The notes: generated by a model from the sequence alone, not told the origin. DNA of 8,424 nt from Candidatus Jordarchaeum madagascarense (GCA_019056875.1 DXJA01000210.1:1-8424), one strand, 5' to 3'; numbered from the stretch's first letter, positions 1 to 5,585 are shown. Made by a program: numbers and translations.

Positions 1-703
1 GACCGGTGAGCCATAGGATATTCTCGGTTTCTTGATATAGACGAGTTACCAAAGTGGGTGAAATTAGACTTCCTATAATGAGTAGAATTGCACCTATGAT
101 GCTCAACACTCCTGTGGCTGCGGAGGCCAAGACGTGGGCGGTATCCTTACGCATGTACCAACTTGCTGAACCGAGTATGATAAAGGACAAACCAAGTATC
201 AAAAAACCGAACTTGATCAGGAACCAATTCGGTGCAGATATGAGCAACACGAAATAATTCATGAAAGGATCCGAAAAACTCGGAAGTAATTGAGAATACA
301 CCTCTATCGACTGTGTCATACTTCCCATAAGGAGGGTGAGAGCCCCTAGATTGAGCCCGGCGCTGCCGAATACGCCCATTTCCACTCCCTCACTTTTAGA
401 CATACCTTTGAATCCGATACGGGTGAGAATACCCGTAGCAAAGAAAAGTAAAGCAAGAATAATCGAAAACTCTAGGAACAAAGAGGACCAAATATTAGAA
501 AAAGGATAAGGCAAATAATAAATCATAAGAGCCGGTAATGCAGACCAATAATAATCATAATAGACTGGAACCCCGTAAACAAGTACATCCACCATTACTA
601 ATTCAATATACGCTATGCTCCAAACTATTCCCACAACTACTGTTATGGCCCCTACTATTCCTCCAGCTGTACCCGCTAGTAGTGGCCCTCCGCCCAATTT
701 CAA
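1..703 (-). CDS. Multi-pass membrane protein, paralogue of the next gene (3' end outside window)
   Basis: An open frame of 234 codons runs from a TTG start at 703 to the left edge without a stop, so the C-terminus is missing. The product is strongly hydrophobic and aligns along its length with the protein at 836-1654. Shared blocks are LLAGTAGG near the N-terminus, EFSIILA, an ATG/VTG-x-LT stretch, GSxGxxLGAL, a PNW motif before a long GF-ILG-SFI-LG helix, and GVLSIxGAI. At least five membrane helices are visible. The start was chosen because GAGGT lies 7 nt upstream and the first codons match the paralogue. A second TTG two codons downstream sits 7 nt after AGGAGG and is an alternative start. 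Unlike the paralogue, residues 5-6 are Gly-Gly rather than Arg-Arg. I do not recognise the family and assign no function. Confidence 0.85.
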   Translation of the reverse strand, partial: MKLGGGPLLAGTAGGIVGAITVVVGIVWSIAYIELVMVDVLVYGVPVYYDYYWSALPALMIYYLPYPFSNIWSSLFLEFSIILALLFFATGILTRIGFKGMSKSEGVEMGVFGSAGLNLGALTLLMGSMTQSIEVYSQLLPSFSDPFMNYFVLLISAPNWFLIKFGFLILGLSFIILGSASWYMRKDTAHVLASAATGVLSIIGAILLIIGSLISPTLVTRLYQETENILWLTG

Positions 704-776
704 ACCTCCTACCTCGCATTTGAACTTGTTTTAAATTTTGTGAAAACTTTGATATTAAACTTATTATTTAGGCAAC
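704..776 (-). promoter_or_regulatory. Promoter and leader of the first membrane gene, copy 1 of a conserved 73-nt block
   Basis: This block matches 1655-1727 at 69 of 73 positions without a gap. Read on the minus strand it holds an AT-rich element GTTTAATATC (751-760), which fits an archaeal TATA box about 50 nt before the start, and then GAGGT and AGGAGG. That spacing would give a leader of roughly 25 nt. A second TTTAAA at about 731-736 is also possible as a TATA box but would leave almost no leader. Assignment of the TATA box is inference; the conservation is seen directly. Confidence 0.6.
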
Positions 777-807
777 CAGTTAGGGGCTAATTTCCTTATC
801 AATAATT

Positions 808-819
808 AAAAAGAAAAAA
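808..819 (-). terminator. Oligo-T terminator after the second membrane gene
   Basis: On the minus strand, CCCC followed by TTTTTTCTTTTT begins 12 nt after the stop codon of the gene at 836-1654. Runs of T on the coding strand are the usual intrinsic terminator in archaea. It lies before the promoter block of the next minus-strand gene, so it would separate the two paralogues into independent transcripts. Confidence 0.55.
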
Positions 820-835
820 GGGGTTGATTGTTTGC

Positions 836-1654
836 TTACGTTTTTCTGGGAGAACCTGTTTCTCTGGAAGTGTAGAAGACTACGGCCAAAGGTATGAAAG
901 CTGCAAATATAATTACAAATCCAACAAATATACTTATGACACTTATCACGCTTAGGAAGGCTAGGATGTACGAGCTAAGATAAGCTGCATATGATTGAAA
1001 AAGTAGGCCACCTATTAAGAAGGGGATTGCTCCTAAGATGCTCAAGACTCCTGCAGCTGTGGAAGCCGAGCGCTTGGCAGATATTTCTTCTCGTGCAGCT
1101 ATGTTGGCGTAACCAAGTAGGATGAAGCTAATGCCGAGTATTATAAAACCTGGCCGGATAATGTACCAATTTGGCTCAGATATGAGATTCACCCACTGAA
1201 ACGCATTATATCCCCCGATTATTCCAAAGACGACGCCATACATGTTGCTTTGGAATAATGCTCCCAACATAGGTGTTAGACTGCCCCAAATAAGCGGCAG
1301 GGCTCCCAAGGCGATTCCTAGACTGCCAATCAAGCCCACAACACTTGCTCCCTTTTTTTCGTACGCATAGTAGAATCCCATACCGGTGAGAACCCCGGTC
1401 ACAATGAGAAGTACCGCTAGTATAATCGAAAATTCGGGAAACGGAGCGGAAGTACTAGACGACGGGTATGGTGTGTAATATGCTGCAAAAAATAATTCAA
1501 GAAAAGGATAAGTAAAATATTTAGAGAAAACCAGAAATTCACGTGAAGATGCTGTTACTCCTATTATTTCCCACATTATACCTACAACTGCCGTTATAGC
1601 TCCTAGTATTCCTCCCGCTGTACCAGCTAGTAGTGTCCTTCTACCCAATTTCAA
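836..1654 (-). CDS. Multi-pass membrane protein of unknown function, complete paralogue
   Basis: The 272-aa product begins at TTG with GAGGT 7 nt upstream, a leader shared with the paralogue at 1-703. Predicted membrane helices lie near residues 8-32, 74-97, 104-125, 168-188, 197-218 and 228-262; the last is long enough for one helix plus part of another, and 138-150 is a weaker candidate. The helices appear to form three hairpin units. Each opens with a Gly/Ala-rich helix of similar pattern (AGGILGAI at about 13-20, IGSLGIALGAL at 109-119, AAGVLSILGAI at 200-210) and closes with a more aliphatic helix. The tail RETGSPRKT is polar and basic. GRRTLLAG at residues 4-11 resembles a twin-arginine signal, but the paralogue lacks the arginines, so I do not read it as one. 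No catalytic motif is visible and the family is not recognised. Confidence 0.9.
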   Translation of the reverse strand: MKLGRRTLLAGTAGGILGAITAVVGIMWEIIGVTASSREFLVFSKYFTYPFLELFFAAYYTPYPSSSTSAPFPEFSIILAVLLIVTGVLTGMGFYYAYEKKGASVVGLIGSLGIALGALPLIWGSLTPMLGALFQSNMYGVVFGIIGGYNAFQWVNLISEPNWYIIRPGFIILGISFILLGYANIAAREEISAKRSASTAAGVLSILGAIPFLIGGLLFQSYAAYLSSYILAFLSVISVISIFVGFVIIFAAFIPLAVVFYTSRETGSPRKT

Positions 1655-1727
1655 ACTTCCTACCTCGCATTTGAATTTATTTTAAATTTTGTGAAAACCT
1701 TGATATTAAACTTATTATTTAGGCAAC
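1655..1727 (-). promoter_or_regulatory. Promoter and leader of the second membrane gene, copy 2 of the conserved block
   Basis: This is the counterpart of 704-776, differing at only four positions. On the minus strand the TATA-like GTTTAATATC is at 1702-1711, the same distance from the start codon as in copy 1, and GAGGT sits 7 nt before the TTG. Similarity stops abruptly after GGCAAC at 1722-1727, which marks the end of the duplicated or conserved unit. Confidence 0.6.
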
Positions 1728-1778
1728 TGTTAGAGTTCATTTTTGGAAGCTTTAAAATGGTGAACGGAAAGAGAGAAT

Positions 1779-1886
1779 ATGGCTATAGTCAAAATAGTCA
1801 AAAATATGGATTTGGATGGTATTAAATATACCAATCAAACTATTGGCGGCTGCAATTGGTTGGATGTAATAAGTGAAATTAAGTAG
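1779..1886 (+). CDS. Possible 35-aa leaderless small ORF
   Basis: An ATG opens 35 codons ending in TAG. The peptide starts MAIVKIVKNMDLDG and includes a GGC-N-W stretch. There is no good SD, only a purine-rich GGAAAGAGAG just upstream. A TTTAAA element at 1751-1756 is centred about 26 nt before the ATG, where a TATA box would sit for a leaderless transcript. The ORF faces the operon ending at 1920 and lies in the otherwise empty stretch 1728-1919. It has no recognisable domain and may be chance. Confidence 0.25.
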   Translation: MAIVKIVKNMDLDGIKYTNQTIGGCNWLDVISEIK

Positions 1887-1919
1887 TTGAAAAATTCGTC
1901 GAAAGTAAAGTATTCTCAA

Positions 1920-2123
1920 TTACCATTCGCATTTTTTGCCTTTGCAGTACCCGTATTCCACCCAGGCTTTGGCATCGTGTGCTTTCAGTCTTTGTCCGCC
2001 GTGTCTTGATGTTCTTTCACTAAAATGTTGGGGTTTGGTGATTTTTCGGGCCTCGATCACTATTCTCTTTCCGCTTATTGCATCATTTTCCCCATCATGG
2101 TAATTTATGCAGGACTTTTCCAT
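1920..2123 (-). CDS. Small Cys/His-containing protein, second gene of a two-gene operon
   Basis: The 67-aa product starts at an ATG placed directly after the TAA of the upstream gene (TAAATG). A strong SD, GGGAGG, lies 8-9 nt before the ATG, inside the last codons of the upstream gene, so the two are probably translationally coupled. The protein is basic in the middle (GKRIVIEARK at 18-27) and ends GYCKGKKCEW, with Cys at 5, 60 and 65 and His at 9, 33, 41 and 49. These could bind a metal, but the CxxxxC spacing is not a standard zinc ribbon, so this is inference. I do not recognise the family. The coupling suggests it works with, or in equal amount to, the coiled-coil/winged-helix protein. 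Confidence 0.65.
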   Translation of the reverse strand: MEKSCINYHDGENDAISGKRIVIEARKITKPQHFSERTSRHGGQRLKAHDAKAWVEYGYCKGKKCEW

Positions 2124-2522
2124 TTAATCGCCTCCCTCATCTTTTTCCAGTTTATCTTCCCTAATGAGTCTGTCCATCACGTTGCGAACCAGTTCATAGT
2201 CAATTCCTAGTTCATCGGCGACTTCGCTGGGATAGACCGTTTCCTGTTTCGCGAAGCATTCTTTCAAAAAGTTTTCAACCATTGATTTGGCTTCTTCAAA
2301 TGGTACTTCCTTTGAATCCGCAACACGTACCATTACCGGTGTTTCTTCTCTAATCTCAGTAATTATTGCTTTGATTTCAGAGATATCCGCTTTGATTTCA
2401 GAGATATCCGCTTTGATTTCTGAAATATCCTCTCTTATTTCCTCCAAGATTTTATTAATGGTTTCTTCGTCTTTAATGGGTTCCCGCTTTTTACCTTTTC
2501 CCGAATTTTTATCGGAAGCCAT
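2124..2522 (-). CDS. Coiled-coil plus winged-helix protein, probable DNA-binding or scaffold protein
   Basis: The 132-aa product starts at ATG with GGAGAT about 9 nt upstream. Residues 1-19 are polar and basic (GKGKKREP). Residues 23-58 form a regular heptad coiled coil with Ile at the a and d positions; the heptad DISEIKA occurs three times, followed by IITEIRE. Residues 76-132 look like a winged helix-turn-helix: a helix EEAKSMVENFLKECF, then YPSEVADELGI and a likely recognition helix YELVRNVMDRLIRED, ending in a short acidic tail. The coiled coil suggests a parallel dimer or trimer that presents the winged helices. No ligand domain is visible. It is the first gene of an operon with the 67-aa protein. 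It could be a transcription factor or a structural protein that only borrows the fold. Confidence 0.8.
   Translation of the reverse strand: MASDKNSGKGKKREPIKDEETINKILEEIREDISEIKADISEIKADISEIKAIITEIREETPVMVRVADSKEVPFEEAKSMVENFLKECFAKQETVYPSEVADELGIDYELVRNVMDRLIREDKLEKDEGGD
2368..2430 (-). repeat. Three tandem 21-bp units encoding coiled-coil heptads
   Basis: Two perfect 21-bp copies (2368-2388 and 2389-2409) are followed by a third with two mismatches (2410-2430). Degenerate units continue on both sides at about 2347-2367 and 2431-2451. Each unit encodes one heptad of the coiled coil. The near-identity at DNA level points to recent expansion, and length variation between strains would be expected. 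Confidence 0.85.
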
Positions 2523-2565
2523 TTTTCTTACATCTCCGCATCTCTAAGATCTGTTCTCTATAATC

Positions 2566-2579
2566 ATTTTTTAAATTTT
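2566..2579 (-). promoter_or_regulatory. Probable TATA region of the coiled-coil/winged-helix operon
   Basis: On the minus strand AAAATTTAAAAAAT lies 44-57 nt before the ATG at 2522. This matches the distance seen for the TATA-like elements of the two membrane genes and leaves a leader of about 20-25 nt containing the GGAGAT SD. Position and composition are the only evidence. Confidence 0.4.
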
Positions 2580-2953
2580 GAATCGTAACGTGGATGATAA
2601 TTCCTATGTTTGGATGGATTTAACTCGGTTGGCTTTATTAAGGATTTTTGTGCAAGATTTTTCTTATTATGGCTTCCAAATAATCTGTTTAAAAAATAGG
2701 AAAAAATGGATTCGATTGTTTGCTCATATTTTTCCAAAGGATAAATAATTTTGTGGGGGAATCAGGCTATAAGGATCATTGGATAAATTTTTGGAATAGA
2801 AATGATTATTTAGGATTATTATAGATAAAGATAGATATTGATTGTGTGATTGTTTATCCAGACAAAATGGGGTTCAAAATGTTTGGCGAACCCTATTACG
2901 TTTTGGATGAGGTGTAGGTTTCACAGTATAGGGATTTATGGTGAGGAAAAGTA
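2580..2953 (+). other. AT-rich spacer before the HEAT-repeat gene
   Basis: About 370 nt separate the divergent operon from the HEAT-repeat gene. The stretch is rich in A and T with many stop codons in all frames, and I see no RNA gene or transposon end. TTATTATAG at 2815-2823 is the best plus-strand TATA candidate and would start a transcript near 2846. The only reading frame that looks at all coding is the short one at 2846-2917. No good TATA box lies at the usual 40-55 nt before the gene at 2954, so a leader of about 100 nt is possible. Confidence 0.5.
2846..2917 (+). CDS. Possible 23-aa leader ORF before the HEAT-repeat gene
   Basis: From GTG at 2846, or ATG at 2867, a short frame reads MIVYPDKMGFKMFGEPYY and ends with a TAG at 2915-2917, 36 nt before the next start codon. 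There is no SD. A TATA-like TTATTATAG about 26 nt before 2846 would suit a leaderless start. The residues look more protein-like than the flanking AT-rich DNA. It could be a leader peptide, a remnant of a lost gene, or chance. Confidence 0.2.
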   Translation: MIVYPDKMGFKMFGEPYYVLDEV

Positions 2954-4075
2954 ATGGATAAAGAATTGGAAGAGAGTTTGAGCGAAGAACAGCGGGAAAT
3001 TTTGAAAAAATTGGAAGAAGCTCTGGAAGATATTACGGCGCTCGATGTATGGGAATTGAACGAAGTTTTGGCGTTTTTTTTGGATTACGATCTGCTATTG
3101 GAAATTGATTTTAAGAACAAATCATTCATCCTATCATTTGAGCAGAATTACGGCTTGGACGATGCAGAAGGCGATGTGGTTAGTGAAGTGGCGGATTGGC
3201 TCAGACAGTACGCGGACTGGATTGAGGAAGAGCATAAAAAATTAGTAGAACTGGGATTTGAAGGAGAAGAAATAGATACATACGGAGTACACTACATTTT
3301 ATGCGAATACATCAAAGAGTACCCGTTTGACCAATTGGATGAACTGGTGGAGGACTTGGAGAAATTCTATGGAAAAGAAGAGGGCACGGAGTATGACGAA
3401 GAAGATGAGGTGGTTCTAGAAAAATTAGTGAAAATGCTGGGAGACGAAGATGAAAAGACACGTAGAAGCGCTGTGTCCCTAATAGGGTACTACTCTGAGA
3501 AAGGACTCATTGACCAGTTTGCCCTGCCAAAACTGGTAGAACTATTAGGAGACGAAGACATACAAGTACGCAGAGGCGTTGTTTGGGCACTCGGCGAATA
3601 CGCTGAAGAGGGACTTACAGACGAGACCGCCCTACCTAAACTTATAGAACTGTTGGACGACGCGGACGAAGAGGTGCGCGAGGATGCCGCAGAGGCTCTC
3701 GGCGAATACGCCAAGCAAGGAATCAAGGATGAGGCTGCTCTACCAAAACTTGTGCAACTGTTGGACGACGCGGACGAAGAGGTGCGCGAGGATGCCGCAG
3801 AGGCCCTCAGTGCATACGCTGGGGCGGGGCTTACCTTTGAATCTGCCCTACCAAAGCTCATAGCACTGTTGGATGACGCGGACGAAGAGGTGCGTGGCGA
3901 CGCTGCAGAAGCCATTGGAATGTATGCGGAGCAGGGCCTTATGGATGAGCAAGCCTTACCAAAACTTGTACAACTACTAGAAGACGGGGACGAAGAGGTG
4001 CGTGAGAACGCCACCTTTGCCCTTGACAAGTATGCAGATAAAGGATTTAAGAGCGAGGCATATACAAAAAAATAG
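2954..4075 (+). CDS. Acidic HEAT-like repeat protein with an unrecognised N-terminal domain
   Basis: The 373-aa product starts at ATG with GGTGAGG 7 nt upstream. Residues 1-25 form an acidic, charged helix. Residues 30-145 are a mixed helical/strand region rich in aromatics (FFLDYDLLLEIDF, DWLRQYADWIEE, GVHYILCEYI) that I do not recognise. Residues 154-369 are six contiguous 36-residue HEAT-like repeats, followed by only YTKK. Each repeat reads roughly ALPKLxxLLxDxDEEVRxxA then A-L-xxYAxxGL, the two helices of a HEAT or PBS-lyase-type unit with the typical DxDxxVR turn. Such solenoids usually serve as protein-binding scaffolds; no enzyme motif is visible. No signal peptide or membrane helix is present, so it is probably cytosolic. 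The very high Asp/Glu content makes the protein strongly acidic. The partner is unknown. Confidence 0.9.
   Translation: MDKELEESLSEEQREILKKLEEALEDITALDVWELNEVLAFFLDYDLLLEIDFKNKSFILSFEQNYGLDDAEGDVVSEVADWLRQYADWIEEEHKKLVELGFEGEEIDTYGVHYILCEYIKEYPFDQLDELVEDLEKFYGKEEGTEYDEEDEVVLEKLVKMLGDEDEKTRRSAVSLIGYYSEKGLIDQFALPKLVELLGDEDIQVRRGVVWALGEYAEEGLTDETALPKLIELLDDADEEVREDAAEALGEYAKQGIKDEAALPKLVQLLDDADEEVREDAAEALSAYAGAGLTFESALPKLIALLDDADEEVRGDAAEAIGMYAEQGLMDEQALPKLVQLLEDGDEEVRENATFALDKYADKGFKSEAYTKK
3413..4060 (+). repeat. Six tandem 108-bp units coding for HEAT-like repeats
   Basis: Unit boundaries are 3413, 3521, 3629, 3737, 3845 and 3953, each 108 bp with no length change. Units 3 and 4 share an identical 49-bp segment (3648-3696 and 3756-3804), and unit 5 is close to both. 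Units 1 and 6 are the most diverged, which fits growth or gene conversion in the middle of the array. Confidence 0.9.
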
Positions 4076-4244
4076 TAGAACAGCCATGTGACAAAATTCT
4101 TAGAAAAATATTTCAATTATAAATCTTTATTTCATATGTAGACTATTATATCATGAAGGAAACGGTTTTACAGGGCTCTCTGATTAGGATTCAAAAAATT
4201 TTAAATTCCATAAATTTTAATTAGTAAGCTATTATGGTGAGGAC

Positions 4245-4376
4245 ATGAAAAAGACCCGAAAGGTGTACTGTATAAGATGTGGGCGTACCTACCTTTTTTC
4301 TGGAGATATAACATCGGCACACTGTCCTAGTTGTAAAGGTAAGGGGAAACTCGTTGAAGTTAAAATGGAAACGTGA
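4245..4376 (+). CDS. 43-aa zinc-ribbon protein
   Basis: A short ATG frame with a GGTGAGG SD immediately upstream encodes 43 residues. Two knuckles, CIRC (Cys 9 and 12) and CPSC (Cys 27 and 30), stand 14 residues apart and would bind one zinc ion as a minimal zinc ribbon. The rest is basic, with MKKTRK at the start and KGKGK at 31-35, which suits nucleic-acid or ribosome contact. TTTTAAATT at about 4198-4206 or ATAAATTTTAATT just after it is a likely TATA region. The start is firm because the ATG at 4234 hits a stop within five codons. The specific role is unknown; many archaeal mini zinc ribbons have none assigned. Confidence 0.75.
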   Translation: MKKTRKVYCIRCGRTYLFSGDITSAHCPSCKGKGKLVEVKMET

Positions 4377-4394
4377 GTCGGGGACTATTCAAAG

Positions 4395-4427
4395 TTTTTT
4401 AATATGCAGGTGAATCCAATTTTTTTT
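4395..4427 (+). promoter_or_regulatory. Promoter of the cyclotransferase gene, with a T-run that may end the upstream transcript
   Basis: TTTTTTAATATG at 4395-4406 fits a TATA box about 42 nt before the next start. Eight T residues at 4420-4427 follow, just upstream of its SD. The T-run lies 44 nt after the zinc-ribbon stop codon and is the best terminator candidate for that gene, so one short region may serve both purposes. Confidence 0.4.
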
Positions 4428-4441
4428 GGAGATAGGGACTG

Positions 4442-4861
4442 ATGGGTTCTAAGAATCTTTTTGTTTATGGTACACTGATGAGTAGGTATCTGGATCCGCG
4501 GGATGAGGAGATCAAAAAACACAGGAGGTCAGAGGTTCTTAAGGATTTGGAATTTGAGGGGGCCTTATTGAATGATTATAAATTGCTGTGGCCCGATGGT
4601 TTGGGTTTTCCTTTTATAATAAGTTTTGAAGGGGGCTCTGTGAAGGGGGAGGTCTACTATGCGGTTAGTGAGGATATAGTAAAGGTGTTAGATGAGATTG
4701 AGGACGTTGCTGGGGGACTCTACCAGAAAAAGGTGGTAGAGGTAATAACGGACAGTGGAGAAAAAGTGGAAGCGCTAACCTATATTGGCGGTGAATCGCT
4801 TCAAAGTTATAGAAATAGCTCTAGTTACTTTACCGTAATTCCTGAGGAATTTGAAAAATAA
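4442..4861 (+). CDS. Gamma-glutamylcyclotransferase family protein (AIG2-like)
   Basis: The 139-aa product has the family's usual length and order of motifs. LFVYGTLM at residues 6-13 is the N-terminal YGTL/YGSL signature that forms the substrate pocket. DYKLLW and GFPFI follow, then VKGEVYYAV at 68-75 and LDEIEDVAGGLYQKK at 83-97. Glu87 in that last block sits at the position of the catalytic general acid/base of the family. Members cyclise gamma-glutamyl groups to 5-oxoproline, for example on gamma-glutamyl-amines or gamma-glutamyl-amino acids, but the substrate cannot be told from sequence. The ATG is preceded by GGAGATAGGG, an acceptable SD. No operon partner is evident on either side. 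Confidence 0.85.
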   Translation: MGSKNLFVYGTLMSRYLDPRDEEIKKHRRSEVLKDLEFEGALLNDYKLLWPDGLGFPFIISFEGGSVKGEVYYAVSEDIVKVLDEIEDVAGGLYQKKVVEVITDSGEKVEALTYIGGESLQSYRNSSSYFTVIPEEFEK

Positions 4862-4978
4862 TTGAAGTTTTGGAAAAAGCAGTATCTCATCAATTGACTT
4901 AATCTATGTTTAAGCATAATGGTTAAATATTATAACTTTATTAGTCATAAATAATATTGATTCCAAATAAGTAAATAC

Positions 4979-4988
4979 AATATTAATA
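4979..4988 (+). promoter_or_regulatory. Probable TATA box of the roadblock-like gene
   Basis: AATATTAATA lies about 50 nt before the ATG at 5035, leaving room for a leader of about 25 nt with the GGGGG SD. TTATATTA at 4997-5004 is an alternative but would place the start of transcription inside the SD. The preceding AT-only stretch also carries an 8-bp inverted repeat, AATATTAT at 4926-4933 and ATAATATT at 4951-4958, of doubtful meaning. Confidence 0.35.
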
Positions 4989-5034
4989 GCTAATAGTTAT
5001 ATTACTATGAGTACACTTGGTTGGGGGAAGTCTT

Positions 5035-5445
5035 ATGGCGGCGTTTGAGGCACCAGAATCTGGTAAACTGTTTGAGCTTGTGGAAATGAATCTTGGCAGT
5101 TGGAAACCATCCTATGTAGCCATTATTGATGTTAACCAAAAGATTTGGGACCAGAAAGGAAAAATTCGCTCCAAGTTGCTTAGGTACTATAAAAAATTTC
5201 CTTTAAGCGAAATGCACATTGGGGATAGTGTACATAACGAAAATACTTTTCTCATGAAGGTCTCAGAAAAGACAGGGGTCATAGTGGAGATGAACAATAC
5301 ACACATAGCTAGGCTTGCAGCCATGAATCTGCGGGGAAAACTAAATGCACTGACCGAATTCTCCAAGTTGGAAAACTTCATACAAGAAAGAGAAAATAAA
5401 ACAAGAGTCAACGGCGCAGCGAAAACAGAAAAGGACATGTGGTAA
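5035..5445 (+). CDS. Roadblock/LC7-like domain protein
   Basis: The 136-aa product starts at ATG with a GGGGG SD 7 nt upstream. A TTG at 5017 is in frame but would put the SD inside the gene. The layout fits a roadblock/LC7 (MglB-like) domain: a helix at about 11-20, a hairpin SYVAIIDVNQKIWDQKG at 26-42 where these proteins carry the G-x-xx motif, a helix 44-53, strands NTFLMKVSEKTGVIVEM at 70-86, and a long final helix ARLAAMNLRGKLNALTEF at 92-109. The tail is charged and flexible. In prokaryotes such domains dimerise and often act on small Ras-like GTPases, but no GTPase gene lies in this window. The match is by pattern only. The last codons overlap a hydrophobic ORF. Confidence 0.6.
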   Translation: MAAFEAPESGKLFELVEMNLGSWKPSYVAIIDVNQKIWDQKGKIRSKLLRYYKKFPLSEMHIGDSVHNENTFLMKVSEKTGVIVEMNNTHIARLAAMNLRGKLNALTEFSKLENFIQERENKTRVNGAAKTEKDMW

Positions 5446-5585
5446 GCTTAACCATAGAACCAGTATTATACTCTCTTATTTTGATAATCTCAGCAGCGTG
5501 TTCCTTATACCTCATTAGATTTTATGTTAAAAATAGACAAAGATTCACTCTACATTTCATTCTATTTTTTCCTAGTCTTTTGTGA
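5439..5585 (+). pseudogene. 48-aa hydrophobic ORF, likely 5' remnant of a membrane protein
   Basis: A GTG inside the last codons of the roadblock gene (ATGTGGTAA) opens a 48-codon frame. It has one clear membrane helix, EPVLYSLILIISAACSLYLI, then the basic loop RFYVKNRQR, and stops within a second hydrophobic stretch (FTLHFILFFPSLL). This helix, basic loop, helix pattern is typical of the N-terminus of larger multi-pass sensor-type membrane proteins, but the frame ends with TGA and nothing in the next 40 nt continues it. AAAGGA lies only a few nt before the GTG, so the SD is weak. It could be a genuine small membrane protein coupled to the roadblock gene, or the leftover start of a gene lost by rearrangement. 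Confidence 0.45.

Noticed and set aside
836..1654. GRRTLLAG near the N-terminus as a twin-arginine export signal.
   Set aside because: The paralogue has Gly-Gly in place of Arg-Arg, and the protein is a multi-pass membrane protein that does not need this pathway.
2368..2430. The 21-bp repeats as a CRISPR-like or iteron array.
   Set aside because: Units abut without spacers, keep the reading frame and encode coiled-coil heptads.
2287..2547. An 86-codon plus-strand frame with repeated LISEISA units.
   Set aside because: It is antisense to the heptad repeat of the 132-aa gene, which has its own SD, start and domain pattern.
3490..4116. A 208-codon minus-strand frame opposite the HEAT array, rich in Ser and Ala.
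   Set aside because: It is a by-product of the repeated plus-strand codons (GAC, GAA, GCG read backwards); it has no SD and repeats with the same period as the real gene.
5017..5034. An upstream TTG start for the roadblock-like gene.
   Set aside because: It would place the GGGGG SD inside the coding region; the ATG at 5035 has ideal spacing from it.
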